A DNA stretch of 64,000 nucleotides, taken from positions 248,001 through 312,000 of the forward strand of contig CAYNZP010000001.1 of assembly GCA_964401835.1 (NCBI GenBank), given 5' to 3'. The position numbers were made by a program, and so were the translations under genes. The stretch comes from CAYNZP01 sp964401835 (GTDB lineage Bacteria > Planctomycetota > Phycisphaerae > SM23-33). Of this stretch, positions 41,291 through 48,638 are shown piece after piece; the stretch's first letter is position 1; each line of letters opens with the position of its first letter. Under the pieces are notes generated by a model. It saw nothing but the letters and a program-made list of their open reading frames with translations. It was not told where the DNA came from and searched no databases.

Positions 41291-43968
41291 ACGACGGACA
41301 TCAATGGGTGTTTGGCCCAAAACATGACCCCCAGCCCAAGCAGCTGGTGGGCGGCAAGGGGGCTAGTCTGTTTGCCATGAGTCGGGCCGGTCTGCCGGTG
41401 CCTCCTTTTTTTGTAATTTCAACGGAATGTTGCGAGTACTTCTGGAAAAATGACCAAACCTGGCCGGCGGGCCTGACAGAACAAGTCAAACAAAGCATCA
41501 AGCATCTGGAGCAACAGACAGCTTCAGAATTTGGCCGCGGAAGCCAGCCGCTACTGCTGGCTGTACGTTCAGGCGCAGCTATATCCATGCCCGGCATGAT
41601 GGACACAATTCTTAATTGCGGCCTGAATCCTTCACTCGCCCAGCAGATGCACGATGCGGATGGATTCTGGAACAAGTATTTGGACTTCATCATTAGCTTT
41701 TCCAAAACCGTTGTCGGAATCGACCTTCAGAAAATCTACACTGCAATAGGCACAAATGCCCTGCTTTCCGAAGAGGCTGTCCGAAAGTATCTGGAAATCT
41801 ACCATCAGCAAACAGGCAGGGCGTTTCCCACCGACCCGTGGCAGCTTCTGGAAGAAAGCATCAATGCCGTTCTCCGATCATGGAACAGCGACAGGGCCTT
41901 AGCCTATCGAAAACGCAATAACATCGACGCACCCAATGGGACCGCAGTAACGGTTCAGGCAATGTTCCCTTCGAGTATCTCGGGTGTGCTTTTTACGCAG
42001 GACCCCACAAATGTTTCAGCTGGACGGATTCTTATCGAAGCTTCTGCCGGCCTCGGTGAAAATGTCGTTTCGGGCAATGTCACGCCGGACAGATTTCTGG
42101 TAAACAGAAAAGATTTCCACGACGTGGAGGTTATTCCTTCCCATGATACAGCGAGCCTGACATCTAAACAGATTTCCCATCTTTGCGAAATGGCGATGCA
42201 GGTGGAAAAACATATGGGAGCGCCGGTTGATATTGAATGGGGCCTCAGTGACGGACAATACAGCTTGTTGCAATCGCGGCCAATTCGGAATTTGGAATCA
42301 GCCAGCCAGGCTGAAGTTCTGCGGAAAAAGGAAATTAAGCGACTCAAAACATTAGCTTCCGGCAGGCGATGCCTTTGGGTTACACACAATCTATCCGAAA
42401 CCCTTCGCTTTCCCACCCCACTGACGTGGGATATCGTGCAGGATTTCATGAGCAGCCGGGGCGGGTTCGGGCTTATGTATAGAGACTTCGGATATCGCCC
42501 TGACAAAAATCTAAACCAGAAGGGTTTTCTGGAGCTAATCTTTGGCCGGATTTACTCAGACGCAGACCGACAGGCAAAGTTTTTCTGGGGAGAGCTGCCA
42601 CTCAGCTACGATCTGGAGGCAGTGAAGAAAGACCCCCAGGAGCTTGACCGCCCTCCGGCAAATTTCGACCCAAACAACATCAAGCCGGACTTCCTTATCA
42701 AACTGCCCGGCATTGTATGGTCGTTGATTCGCAGATGGCGAGTCATGAAACGCCGCGCAAAAAATGCCAGAGACATATTTGAAAACAAAGTCCTGCCGCC
42801 TTATCTGGATTATGTTCGGCTGCAACGCCAGCGGGATTTAAGCAAATTGACCACTTCCGAAATGCTCGACGAACTGGACAGCCGATGCAGGCGTGTGCTT
42901 AATGAGTTCGGCGCAGAATCGCTCAAGTGCGGTTTTCTGGGCGGCATAGAGCTGGATAGACTAACGAAGCTGCTGATACAACTTGGCGGCAAAACCGATG
43001 GCAGTAGCCTCTCTTCCTCTATTGCAGCTACGCTTACGGACGGGTTTTCGCTGGAGCAGGAACAACTGCTTCAAAAGGTAGCCACCGGCCAAGCGAAGCT
43101 GGAAGAATTCCGCGAACAATTCGGCCATCGCTGCGTCAATGAAATGGAACTGTCCCAACCTCGCTGGCGTGAAGACTCTGCTTATGTTAATCAACTCATC
43201 GAGCAATGGAAATCCGCCTCTAGCAGCCCGACAGAAATCCTCCAGAGAAACCAGCAAAAGCGCGAAGCTATCGAAAAAGGCCTACGTGAAACCCTCGCCG
43301 AATGGGGAGGCAGCAGTTTTACCGAACAGCTGGAAAGACTCATTGCCAATGCTCGCAAACTTCTGCCTTATCGCGAAAGAGGCAGATACTATCTTATGAT
43401 GGGCTATGAGCTGATAAGGATGGCAATTCTGGAGCTGGCGCGGCGATTCGATCTGGGCGATTCTATTTTCTTCTTAAAAAGAGCTGAACTGGCACGTCTG
43501 GAAGCCGACCGGGAAGAGTTGCTCGAAATGATTGCTTCTCGAAAGCGGCAGTGGCAGGCCTTTAGGAAATTGAACCTGCCAGAGGTAATCGACTCGCGTG
43601 AATTAAATGAAAACCTGGGATTAACCTCTCTATATGATTCAGCGGACACACTCGAGGCGAGTTCTATTTCCAACGGCTTGGCCAGCGGCCCTGCTCGTAT
43701 CGTCATGGACCCAAGCGAAGCAGGGAATATGGAAAAAGGCTACATTTTGGTCTGCCCCTCGACGGATCCCGGCTGGGCTCCGCTTCTGATAAATGCCGTC
43801 GGCTTGATAGTAGAGCGTGGCGGTGTTCTTTCCCACGGCGCGATAGTTGCCCGTGAATTCGGTATTCCAGCTGTCGTCTGTGCCGGCGCGACCAAATTAA
43901 TTCCCGATGGTGCAAACATCAACCTCGACGGTAACGAAGGAAAGATTGTCTTTAAGGAGAGCAAATAG
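41287..43968 (+). CDS. PPDK/PEP-synthase-like phosphotransferase (rifampin-phosphotransferase-like architecture)
   Basis: An 893-residue protein. The N-terminal ~330 residues are a PPDK-type ATP-grasp domain with KQLVGGKGASLFAMSRAGLP, RSGAAISMPGMMDTILNCG (about 93-112) and SGVLFTQDPTN. A middle region of ~440 residues is not a PEP-binding TIM barrel. At the C-terminus is the swivelling phosphohistidine domain with GGVLSHGAIVAREFGIP, active His 850. Order and length resemble rifampin phosphotransferase and other atypical PEP synthases, so it may move phosphate from ATP onto a small molecule. The start ATG 41287 overlaps the propeller stop; AGGA is nine bases upstream. Substrate unknown. Confidence 0.8.
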   Translation: MNDGHQWVFGPKHDPQPKQLVGGKGASLFAMSRAGLPVPPFFVISTECCEYFWKNDQTWPAGLTEQVKQSIKHLEQQTASEFGRGSQPLLLAVRSGAAISMPGMMDTILNCGLNPSLAQQMHDADGFWNKYLDFIISFSKTVVGIDLQKIYTAIGTNALLSEEAVRKYLEIYHQQTGRAFPTDPWQLLEESINAVLRSWNSDRALAYRKRNNIDAPNGTAVTVQAMFPSSISGVLFTQDPTNVSAGRILIEASAGLGENVVSGNVTPDRFLVNRKDFHDVEVIPSHDTASLTSKQISHLCEMAMQVEKHMGAPVDIEWGLSDGQYSLLQSRPIRNLESASQAEVLRKKEIKRLKTLASGRRCLWVTHNLSETLRFPTPLTWDIVQDFMSSRGGFGLMYRDFGYRPDKNLNQKGFLELIFGRIYSDADRQAKFFWGELPLSYDLEAVKKDPQELDRPPANFDPNNIKPDFLIKLPGIVWSLIRRWRVMKRRAKNARDIFENKVLPPYLDYVRLQRQRDLSKLTTSEMLDELDSRCRRVLNEFGAESLKCGFLGGIELDRLTKLLIQLGGKTDGSSLSSSIAATLTDGFSLEQEQLLQKVATGQAKLEEFREQFGHRCVNEMELSQPRWREDSAYVNQLIEQWKSASSSPTEILQRNQQKREAIEKGLRETLAEWGGSSFTEQLERLIANARKLLPYRERGRYYLMMGYELIRMAILELARRFDLGDSIFFLKRAELARLEADREELLEMIASRKRQWQAFRKLNLPEVIDSRELNENLGLTSLYDSADTLEASSISNGLASGPARIVMDPSEAGNMEKGYILVCPSTDPGWAPLLINAVGLIVERGGVLSHGAIVAREFGIPAVVCAGATKLIPDGANINLDGNEGKIVFKESK

Positions 43969-43969
43969 C

Positions 43970-44806
43970 GTGCTTACCCAACTGAGTAATCTTGCCCTTG
44001 CCAGTATGGATTTCCTGCTGGGCTGGCTTTTGCGCCTACACCGAGACGTTGCGATGCTTTCGGTAGCTGTCGGCACGGTTGTGCTATTGGGCCTGATACG
44101 AAAACTCGCAACCAACCAGGATATCCTTAAACGCTGTCGTGCAGATACGAAGCAGTTAACAAAGTTAATCCGCCAAGCCAGGAAGAACAAAAAGGCTGAG
44201 GGGTCAGCTGAGGCTATATCGCGATTTAAAAATACAAAAAAGATGGTCTCCATCAACGCCCTGAAGCAGGAGGCTCGGCCGGCAATTATTTCGATAATCC
44301 CGATTGTTCTAATCGCCCTATGGTGTGACAGCCACCTGAAGTTCATCCCGCCACAAGACAATGAAACCGTGGAACTGAGGGCATATTTTCCTCTCTCAGC
44401 AGCCGGAGAGCTTGCACACCTTGTACCTCAGGACAGCCTGGCCGTAGAGGATGGTTACATCAAAGAAATCTATAACAACCACTTATTTGGCGAAAGGCCT
44501 TACGGCTTGGCCAGTTGGAAAATTCGTGCAAAGACCCGCCCCCAGCCGTATCCGCTGATTATCCGCTCTGGCGGCAAAACATACGAACACGAAATACTAA
44601 TCGGGCAACCAACGTACACTCAACCGGCCAAATTTAATCAAAAGGACTCGATCCACTACGCTATTGAAGCAAAGCTCGCATCCTACAAGCCTTTCGGCCT
44701 GATTCCAGGGCTGGAGGCAATTGGCCTGAGGCCCTGGATTGTCGCATACCTCATAGTAGTAATTCCCGTCGTGTTTCTGCAAAGACGCTTTGGATGGATA
44801 TATTGA
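43970..44806 (+). CDS. DUF106 / EMC3-TMCO1-like membrane protein (YidC superfamily)
   Basis: A 278-residue protein with three membrane segments (about 22-40, 100-118 and 250-270) and a charged cytoplasmic hairpin after the first one (LIRQARKNKKAEGSAEAISRF), the pattern of DUF106/EMC3 proteins related to YidC insertases. A ~120-residue soluble domain is inserted before the last helix. GTG 43970 is chosen: AAGGAG stands ten bases upstream, and a longer frame from 43907 would only overlap the previous gene. It ends the FG-GAP/PQQ/PPDK-like operon. Role as a membrane insertase or chaperone for this operon is inference; the family call is moderately sure. Confidence 0.65.
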   Translation: MLTQLSNLALASMDFLLGWLLRLHRDVAMLSVAVGTVVLLGLIRKLATNQDILKRCRADTKQLTKLIRQARKNKKAEGSAEAISRFKNTKKMVSINALKQEARPAIISIIPIVLIALWCDSHLKFIPPQDNETVELRAYFPLSAAGELAHLVPQDSLAVEDGYIKEIYNNHLFGERPYGLASWKIRAKTRPQPYPLIIRSGGKTYEHEILIGQPTYTQPAKFNQKDSIHYAIEAKLASYKPFGLIPGLEAIGLRPWIVAYLIVVIPVVFLQRRFGWIY

Positions 44807-44821
44807 AGCGTTTGGACTTGA

Positions 44822-46684
44822 CTACTTAGCCGCCTGCTCCGCTTCTGCCGCAAGCTCGAACAACTCAGCTGTGCTTTCCTGCCAGTTTGACGAAACTCCC
44901 CAGAGGTATTCCTTGCTTCCAAGGGCATTTCCAGGATGCCCGCCCTTGAACTTGCCATCGGATTCGCGAGCCTTAAGGCGCTGCCGCAGAAGTTTTCTAC
45001 ACCTGGCCTCGAGATTTGAAGGAAGCTTCTTACTCTTCAATGCCTTTTCAATGACGATCCGGGCTTCGCACTCCTGCAATCCTTCGCGAATCATTTCATA
45101 TCGAACCGTCCCCAACGGCCCATTCGGCCCGGGGGCAATGATTGACCGGGTATTGTTCCTGAAAAAAATATCCCATGGAGATTGCTCGTATGCCAGCAAC
45201 AGCGATCGCTTGCTGCCTTGGTCTCCATCAAGCGAAACCGGCCAGAAGTCCAACGGAATTCGCGTAAAACCCGACGCGCTTCGGGCCATGTTCTTGGGAG
45301 AACGACCAATGTTGACGACAGTTCCCTCAGCCAGGCTTCGGTATTGGGCCAGCGGAGCATACTGTGCAAGACAATTGCGGACGCTTGTATATTCCTGGAA
45401 GGCAAGGTCCCATCCGCCGACTATGTCATTTTTGGCATTTTTGCCAACGCGCGGGCAGTAAAAATGCTCGTAATGACCAATTTCCATGCCGTCGAGGGTT
45501 AAGCGGCCTTCCCAGGGAGGTGAATCTCCGCGGCCATGCGTCCAGATAGCCCACCGCGAATCAGGAGCAACACCATTAAAGAAGCTCACAACCTGACTGG
45601 AAGGGCGGGCGTCGTCAGCGCAACCGATCAGGATAGAGTCTTCGCCCCAACCTTGCGCCAGGACCTCTTTTTTCAGAGCGCCAAATAATGGCTTCCACAC
45701 CTTGTCTCCGCCCGGCATGCCCGGCAGTGGAACCTTTTGCCACTTTCCATCAACCAGAATTTCCGTTTCCCTGCGAGGCCCTTTTTTGGTTCTCGCGTAC
45801 CTGGCAGAATTCCATATCTCCAGTAATAAGTGAGGGTTACCTGTTTCTTTTGAATATAGGCCGAGGTATTTTCGGACGATTTCCAGATTTGGCTGATAAC
45901 TGCCGGATTTCTGCGAAAATGTTATCCAGGGAACATCTTGGCCTAGGTAATTTTTGGAATAAATCGATAGCCAAAGGTCATCGTTTCCGAGCCCGCTAAC
46001 AAATGTAAGTTCTTTATTTACAAGGGCCCAATGCTCCTTTGACCATAACTCAACGCCATAATGCAAGGCCAGTGTCTCTGGAGATGACAGGATTCCTACG
46101 TGTGTAGCCCACCTCGAAGGGTCAGGGCACTTCCATCGACATATCTTCAGTGATACTAGCACGTTATGCCGGTCAATAGCCAGGGTTCCACGATATTGGC
46201 CTGGCTTGGCGTCAGGAGGAACCTTCAGGGTTATCCAAACAGGTACAATCTCAGAGTTTTCCTCAGCAGCATCGTCCAGGACGTCGTAATATGGCACGGC
46301 AATGGAAGGGTCGCTGTCTACGCTGACAAGGAATGTCTGAGCTTCGGCAAAACCCTTTCTGGCATAGCGGATTTTCACGGACTCAGGGGAAATTACATTG
46401 CCCGATGATTCCAGGTTGCTGATCGCCACTTTACACGGAACCCCCCCCATCACAATAACTTGAGCGGAAGCATAACCGTTGCGAGGGGCGACCAGTTTGA
46501 TAGCTTCCAAATCCTCAGCCATCCGGATATCGTCAACCGTCCTGAGTGATTTCAGGGGGTCAATAACCTTGAGGCGAGTAGGCTCCTGAGTCCAGCCGAC
46601 CGGCCCTGTCAAGGCTAATGCAAAAAGCCCCACTAACAAGGCCAATGTCCACATCCGTTCATGACTGAGTTTGATTATTTTCAT
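44822..46684 (-). CDS. secreted glycosidase-like protein with DUF4091-type C-terminus
   Basis: A 620-residue protein with a signal peptide (MWTLALLVGLFALALTGPVG). A beta-rich region (about 45-185; WITLKVPPDAKPGQYRGTLAI) precedes a TIM-barrel-like centre with THVGILSSPETLALHYG and ILIGCADDARPSSQVV, then ends with QSPWDIFFRNN and LGTVRYEMIREGLQECEARI, the form of DUF4091 domains found on bacterial glycoside-hydrolase-like proteins. It is leftward, converging with the DUF106 gene with a 15-base gap, and is monocistronic. Likely acts on polysaccharide outside the inner membrane; catalytic residues were not identified. Confidence 0.72.
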   Translation of the reverse strand: MKIIKLSHERMWTLALLVGLFALALTGPVGWTQEPTRLKVIDPLKSLRTVDDIRMAEDLEAIKLVAPRNGYASAQVIVMGGVPCKVAISNLESSGNVISPESVKIRYARKGFAEAQTFLVSVDSDPSIAVPYYDVLDDAAEENSEIVPVWITLKVPPDAKPGQYRGTLAIDRHNVLVSLKICRWKCPDPSRWATHVGILSSPETLALHYGVELWSKEHWALVNKELTFVSGLGNDDLWLSIYSKNYLGQDVPWITFSQKSGSYQPNLEIVRKYLGLYSKETGNPHLLLEIWNSARYARTKKGPRRETEILVDGKWQKVPLPGMPGGDKVWKPLFGALKKEVLAQGWGEDSILIGCADDARPSSQVVSFFNGVAPDSRWAIWTHGRGDSPPWEGRLTLDGMEIGHYEHFYCPRVGKNAKNDIVGGWDLAFQEYTSVRNCLAQYAPLAQYRSLAEGTVVNIGRSPKNMARSASGFTRIPLDFWPVSLDGDQGSKRSLLLAYEQSPWDIFFRNNTRSIIAPGPNGPLGTVRYEMIREGLQECEARIVIEKALKSKKLPSNLEARCRKLLRQRLKARESDGKFKGGHPGNALGSKEYLWGVSSNWQESTAELFELAAEAEQAAK

Positions 46685-46740
46685 TTTTCTCTGACTAGAC
46701 TAAAACATTCATCTGAAATTGGCCAAAAAAACTCATTATC

Positions 46741-46769
46741 TTGCTTTTATCTTGTCGAATTGGTATATG
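46741..46769 (+). promoter_or_regulatory. candidate promoter of the exopolysaccharide operon
   Basis: TTGCTT (46741-46746), 17 bases, TATATG (46764-46769). It would start transcription near 46776, about 40 bases before the first small gene of the 47-51.6 kb operon. Confidence 0.4.
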
Positions 46770-46814
46770 GAAGTCAATTTAAACGGCATTTTCTTTTATA
46801 AAAGGGTCTTTTTT

Positions 46815-47039
46815 GTGACAGACTTCGCGGACAAGCTGCGCAGAGCGATGGAAACTGAAGAACATATGTGCGGTATCCTTGCTGAACTTCTTCGTAAGAA
46901 CTTCTGCGAAGAATTGGTGGAAGGTGGGCTCGAGCCTGTAGTGAACCACCTCAACGCCATACAACAGGATACCGAAAGGCACTCAAAAATCTTATCGGAA
47001 ATTTTGTCCGAGCTTCCCAAAGGACCTTCCAGTGAATAA
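46815..47039 (+). CDS. tiny two-helix ferritin-like protein, first of pair
   Basis: A 74-residue protein starting at GTG 46815 with AAAGGG eight bases upstream; a longer frame from 46719 adds 32 residues with no support. It is two helices with acidic/His motifs METEEHMCGILAELL and QDTERHSKILSEIL, spaced as one half of a ferritin-like di-iron bundle. The following gene has a similar layout and overlaps by eight bases. If metal-binding, it must pair with itself or its neighbour to complete four helices. Placement at the head of a polysaccharide synthase operon is unexplained. Assignment is tentative. Confidence 0.55.
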   Translation: MTDFADKLRRAMETEEHMCGILAELLRKNFCEELVEGGLEPVVNHLNAIQQDTERHSKILSEILSELPKGPSSE

Positions 47040-47241
47040 CCCAATTCGAATCATAGAAGCACGCATCCGTCAGATGATCGCGATGGATAATAACGCCAAG
47101 CAGATTTACAGCGATTTGGCAGATCAATGCCAGGACCCCCTTTTGAAAGAGAAATTTCATCAACTCGCACTGGAAGAGGCCAAGCACGGAGAAATTGAAA
47201 GTGAAATCCTGAGCTTGCTGGCCAACCATTCGAAAGAATAG
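47032..47241 (+). CDS. tiny two-helix rubrerythrin-like protein, second of pair
   Basis: A 69-residue protein: MDNNAKQIYSDLADQC, a DP turn, then LLKEKFHQLALEEAKHGEI. This copies half of a rubrerythrin, including the LAxEExxH ligand motif of the second helix, but the usual Glu of the first helix is Asp. GTG 47032 starts eight bases before the previous stop, with AGGA seven bases upstream, so the two are translationally coupled. It is 11 bases from the glycosyltransferase gene. Two copies, or one with its neighbour, would be needed for a four-helix site. Metal binding is inferred only. Confidence 0.6.
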   Translation: MNNPIRIIEARIRQMIAMDNNAKQIYSDLADQCQDPLLKEKFHQLALEEAKHGEIESEILSLLANHSKE

Positions 47242-47252
47242 CGGATAAAAAA

Positions 47253-48638
47253 ATGAATAATGGAAACAAAGGAATTGAATGGGGGAAGATCCTCGAATTC
47301 ATCATCGTTTTCGTTGTGGTCCCCATGTTCATCTTCTCGATGATAGCCTCTCGCTGGCCGTGGATTCTGAAGATATGCTATTACACAATCGTTACTGTAT
47401 TCGTCGCCCAGGCCGCATTGTGCTACACACACATCTTAGGGGCGTTTCGCCGCAAACGGTTCCCCAGGGAAGGCGCCTTGGCAGCTAAAGGCTTTCCCCA
47501 GGTTCCTAAATCTACTTTCATCATCTGTGCGTACCTGCCAAACGAAATTGATGTCATTCAAGAGACATTGACAAATATCCTTACCAAGGTCCATCGTCCG
47601 GCAGGCAATATTGAAGTCATTCTTTCTTACAACACCCCTACAGCCCATCCGATTGAGTCTGAACTTCGGAAAATGTCTATTGAGTATCCGGAGCTGATAC
47701 TGGCCAACGTCCACGGCAGCGAAAGCAAGGCTGAGAACCTTAATTACGCCTTGGACCTGGCCTCTGGAGAGATCGTAGTCCTGCTGGACGCCGACCACAT
47801 TGTTTCCGAAGATTGCCTCGAACGTGCATGGAGATGGCTGGCCACCGGCGAAGATTGCGTCCAGGGCAGATGCAAGGTGCGCAACGGCGGAAAGACGATC
47901 CTTACCTCGCTTGTTGAGATAGAATTTGAGGTTCTATACGGCGTCAGTCATTATGCAAAAAGCCTGCAATTCGACTCCGGTCTTTTTGCCGGCTCAAATG
48001 CCTATTGGAAGAAACAGTCCCTGAAAGAGACCCGATTCGACACCGAGATGCTCACCGAGGATATTGACTCAACGCTTCGAGGTCTTATCAAGGGCAAAAA
48101 GTTCCTGCACGACCGCAGCATTCTTTCCTCGGAATTGGCCCCAGAAACCCTTACAGGTCTATGGTACCAGAGAAAACGCTGGGCACAGGGTTGGTTCCAA
48201 TGCGGGCTTAAGCATCAGTGGAAAATCTTCAAAACCGGCTACCTCTCTCTGCGATCCAAGTTCATCTGGACTACATTATTAAGCTGGCGGATCGTATACG
48301 ACACACTGTCGTTTATGATGTTCCCGATCCTGTTCGCCTACTGGATATATCGTGGTCAAATCGAGTTTCCGATGACCGGTTACATCTGGTTTGCGCTGCT
48401 GTTTACACTTGCCAGCGGTCCAATTGAAACTCTGGTTGCATGGAAAAACGCAGCCCTACCCAAGCCACCTGTTAAACGCTTTTTCCTTTATGCGTTGTTT
48501 ACATTCCCATACACCGTTCTCAAAAACATGATTCAGATGATCGCCGTACGTGATGAACTGCTCGGAAAACGAGAATGGGTGCTCTCACCACGCAGTCCCG
48601 CCGTGGCGACAGAAGAGGTTAGAGTAAAAGACAAATGA
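47253..48638 (+). CDS. processive family 2 glycosyltransferase (cellulose/PNAG-synthase-like)
   Basis: A 461-residue membrane enzyme. Two N-terminal helices (about 15-33 and 38-60), a cytoplasmic GT-A domain and about three C-terminal helices. The processive-synthase motifs are in order: LLDADH (179-181 DAD), LTED (268-270) and QRKRWAQGW (306-313). No PilZ domain is visible, so direct c-di-GMP control of this subunit is not indicated. It overlaps the TPR/beta-barrel gene by four bases (ATGA). Together they look like a synthase-dependent exopolysaccharide system of the Pga/Bcs kind; the polymer is not predictable from sequence, and no deacetylase or cellulase partner is adjacent. Confidence 0.85.
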   Translation: MNNGNKGIEWGKILEFIIVFVVVPMFIFSMIASRWPWILKICYYTIVTVFVAQAALCYTHILGAFRRKRFPREGALAAKGFPQVPKSTFIICAYLPNEIDVIQETLTNILTKVHRPAGNIEVILSYNTPTAHPIESELRKMSIEYPELILANVHGSESKAENLNYALDLASGEIVVLLDADHIVSEDCLERAWRWLATGEDCVQGRCKVRNGGKTILTSLVEIEFEVLYGVSHYAKSLQFDSGLFAGSNAYWKKQSLKETRFDTEMLTEDIDSTLRGLIKGKKFLHDRSILSSELAPETLTGLWYQRKRWAQGWFQCGLKHQWKIFKTGYLSLRSKFIWTTLLSWRIVYDTLSFMMFPILFAYWIYRGQIEFPMTGYIWFALLFTLASGPIETLVAWKNAALPKPPVKRFFLYALFTFPYTVLKNMIQMIAVRDELLGKREWVLSPRSPAVATEEVRVKDK

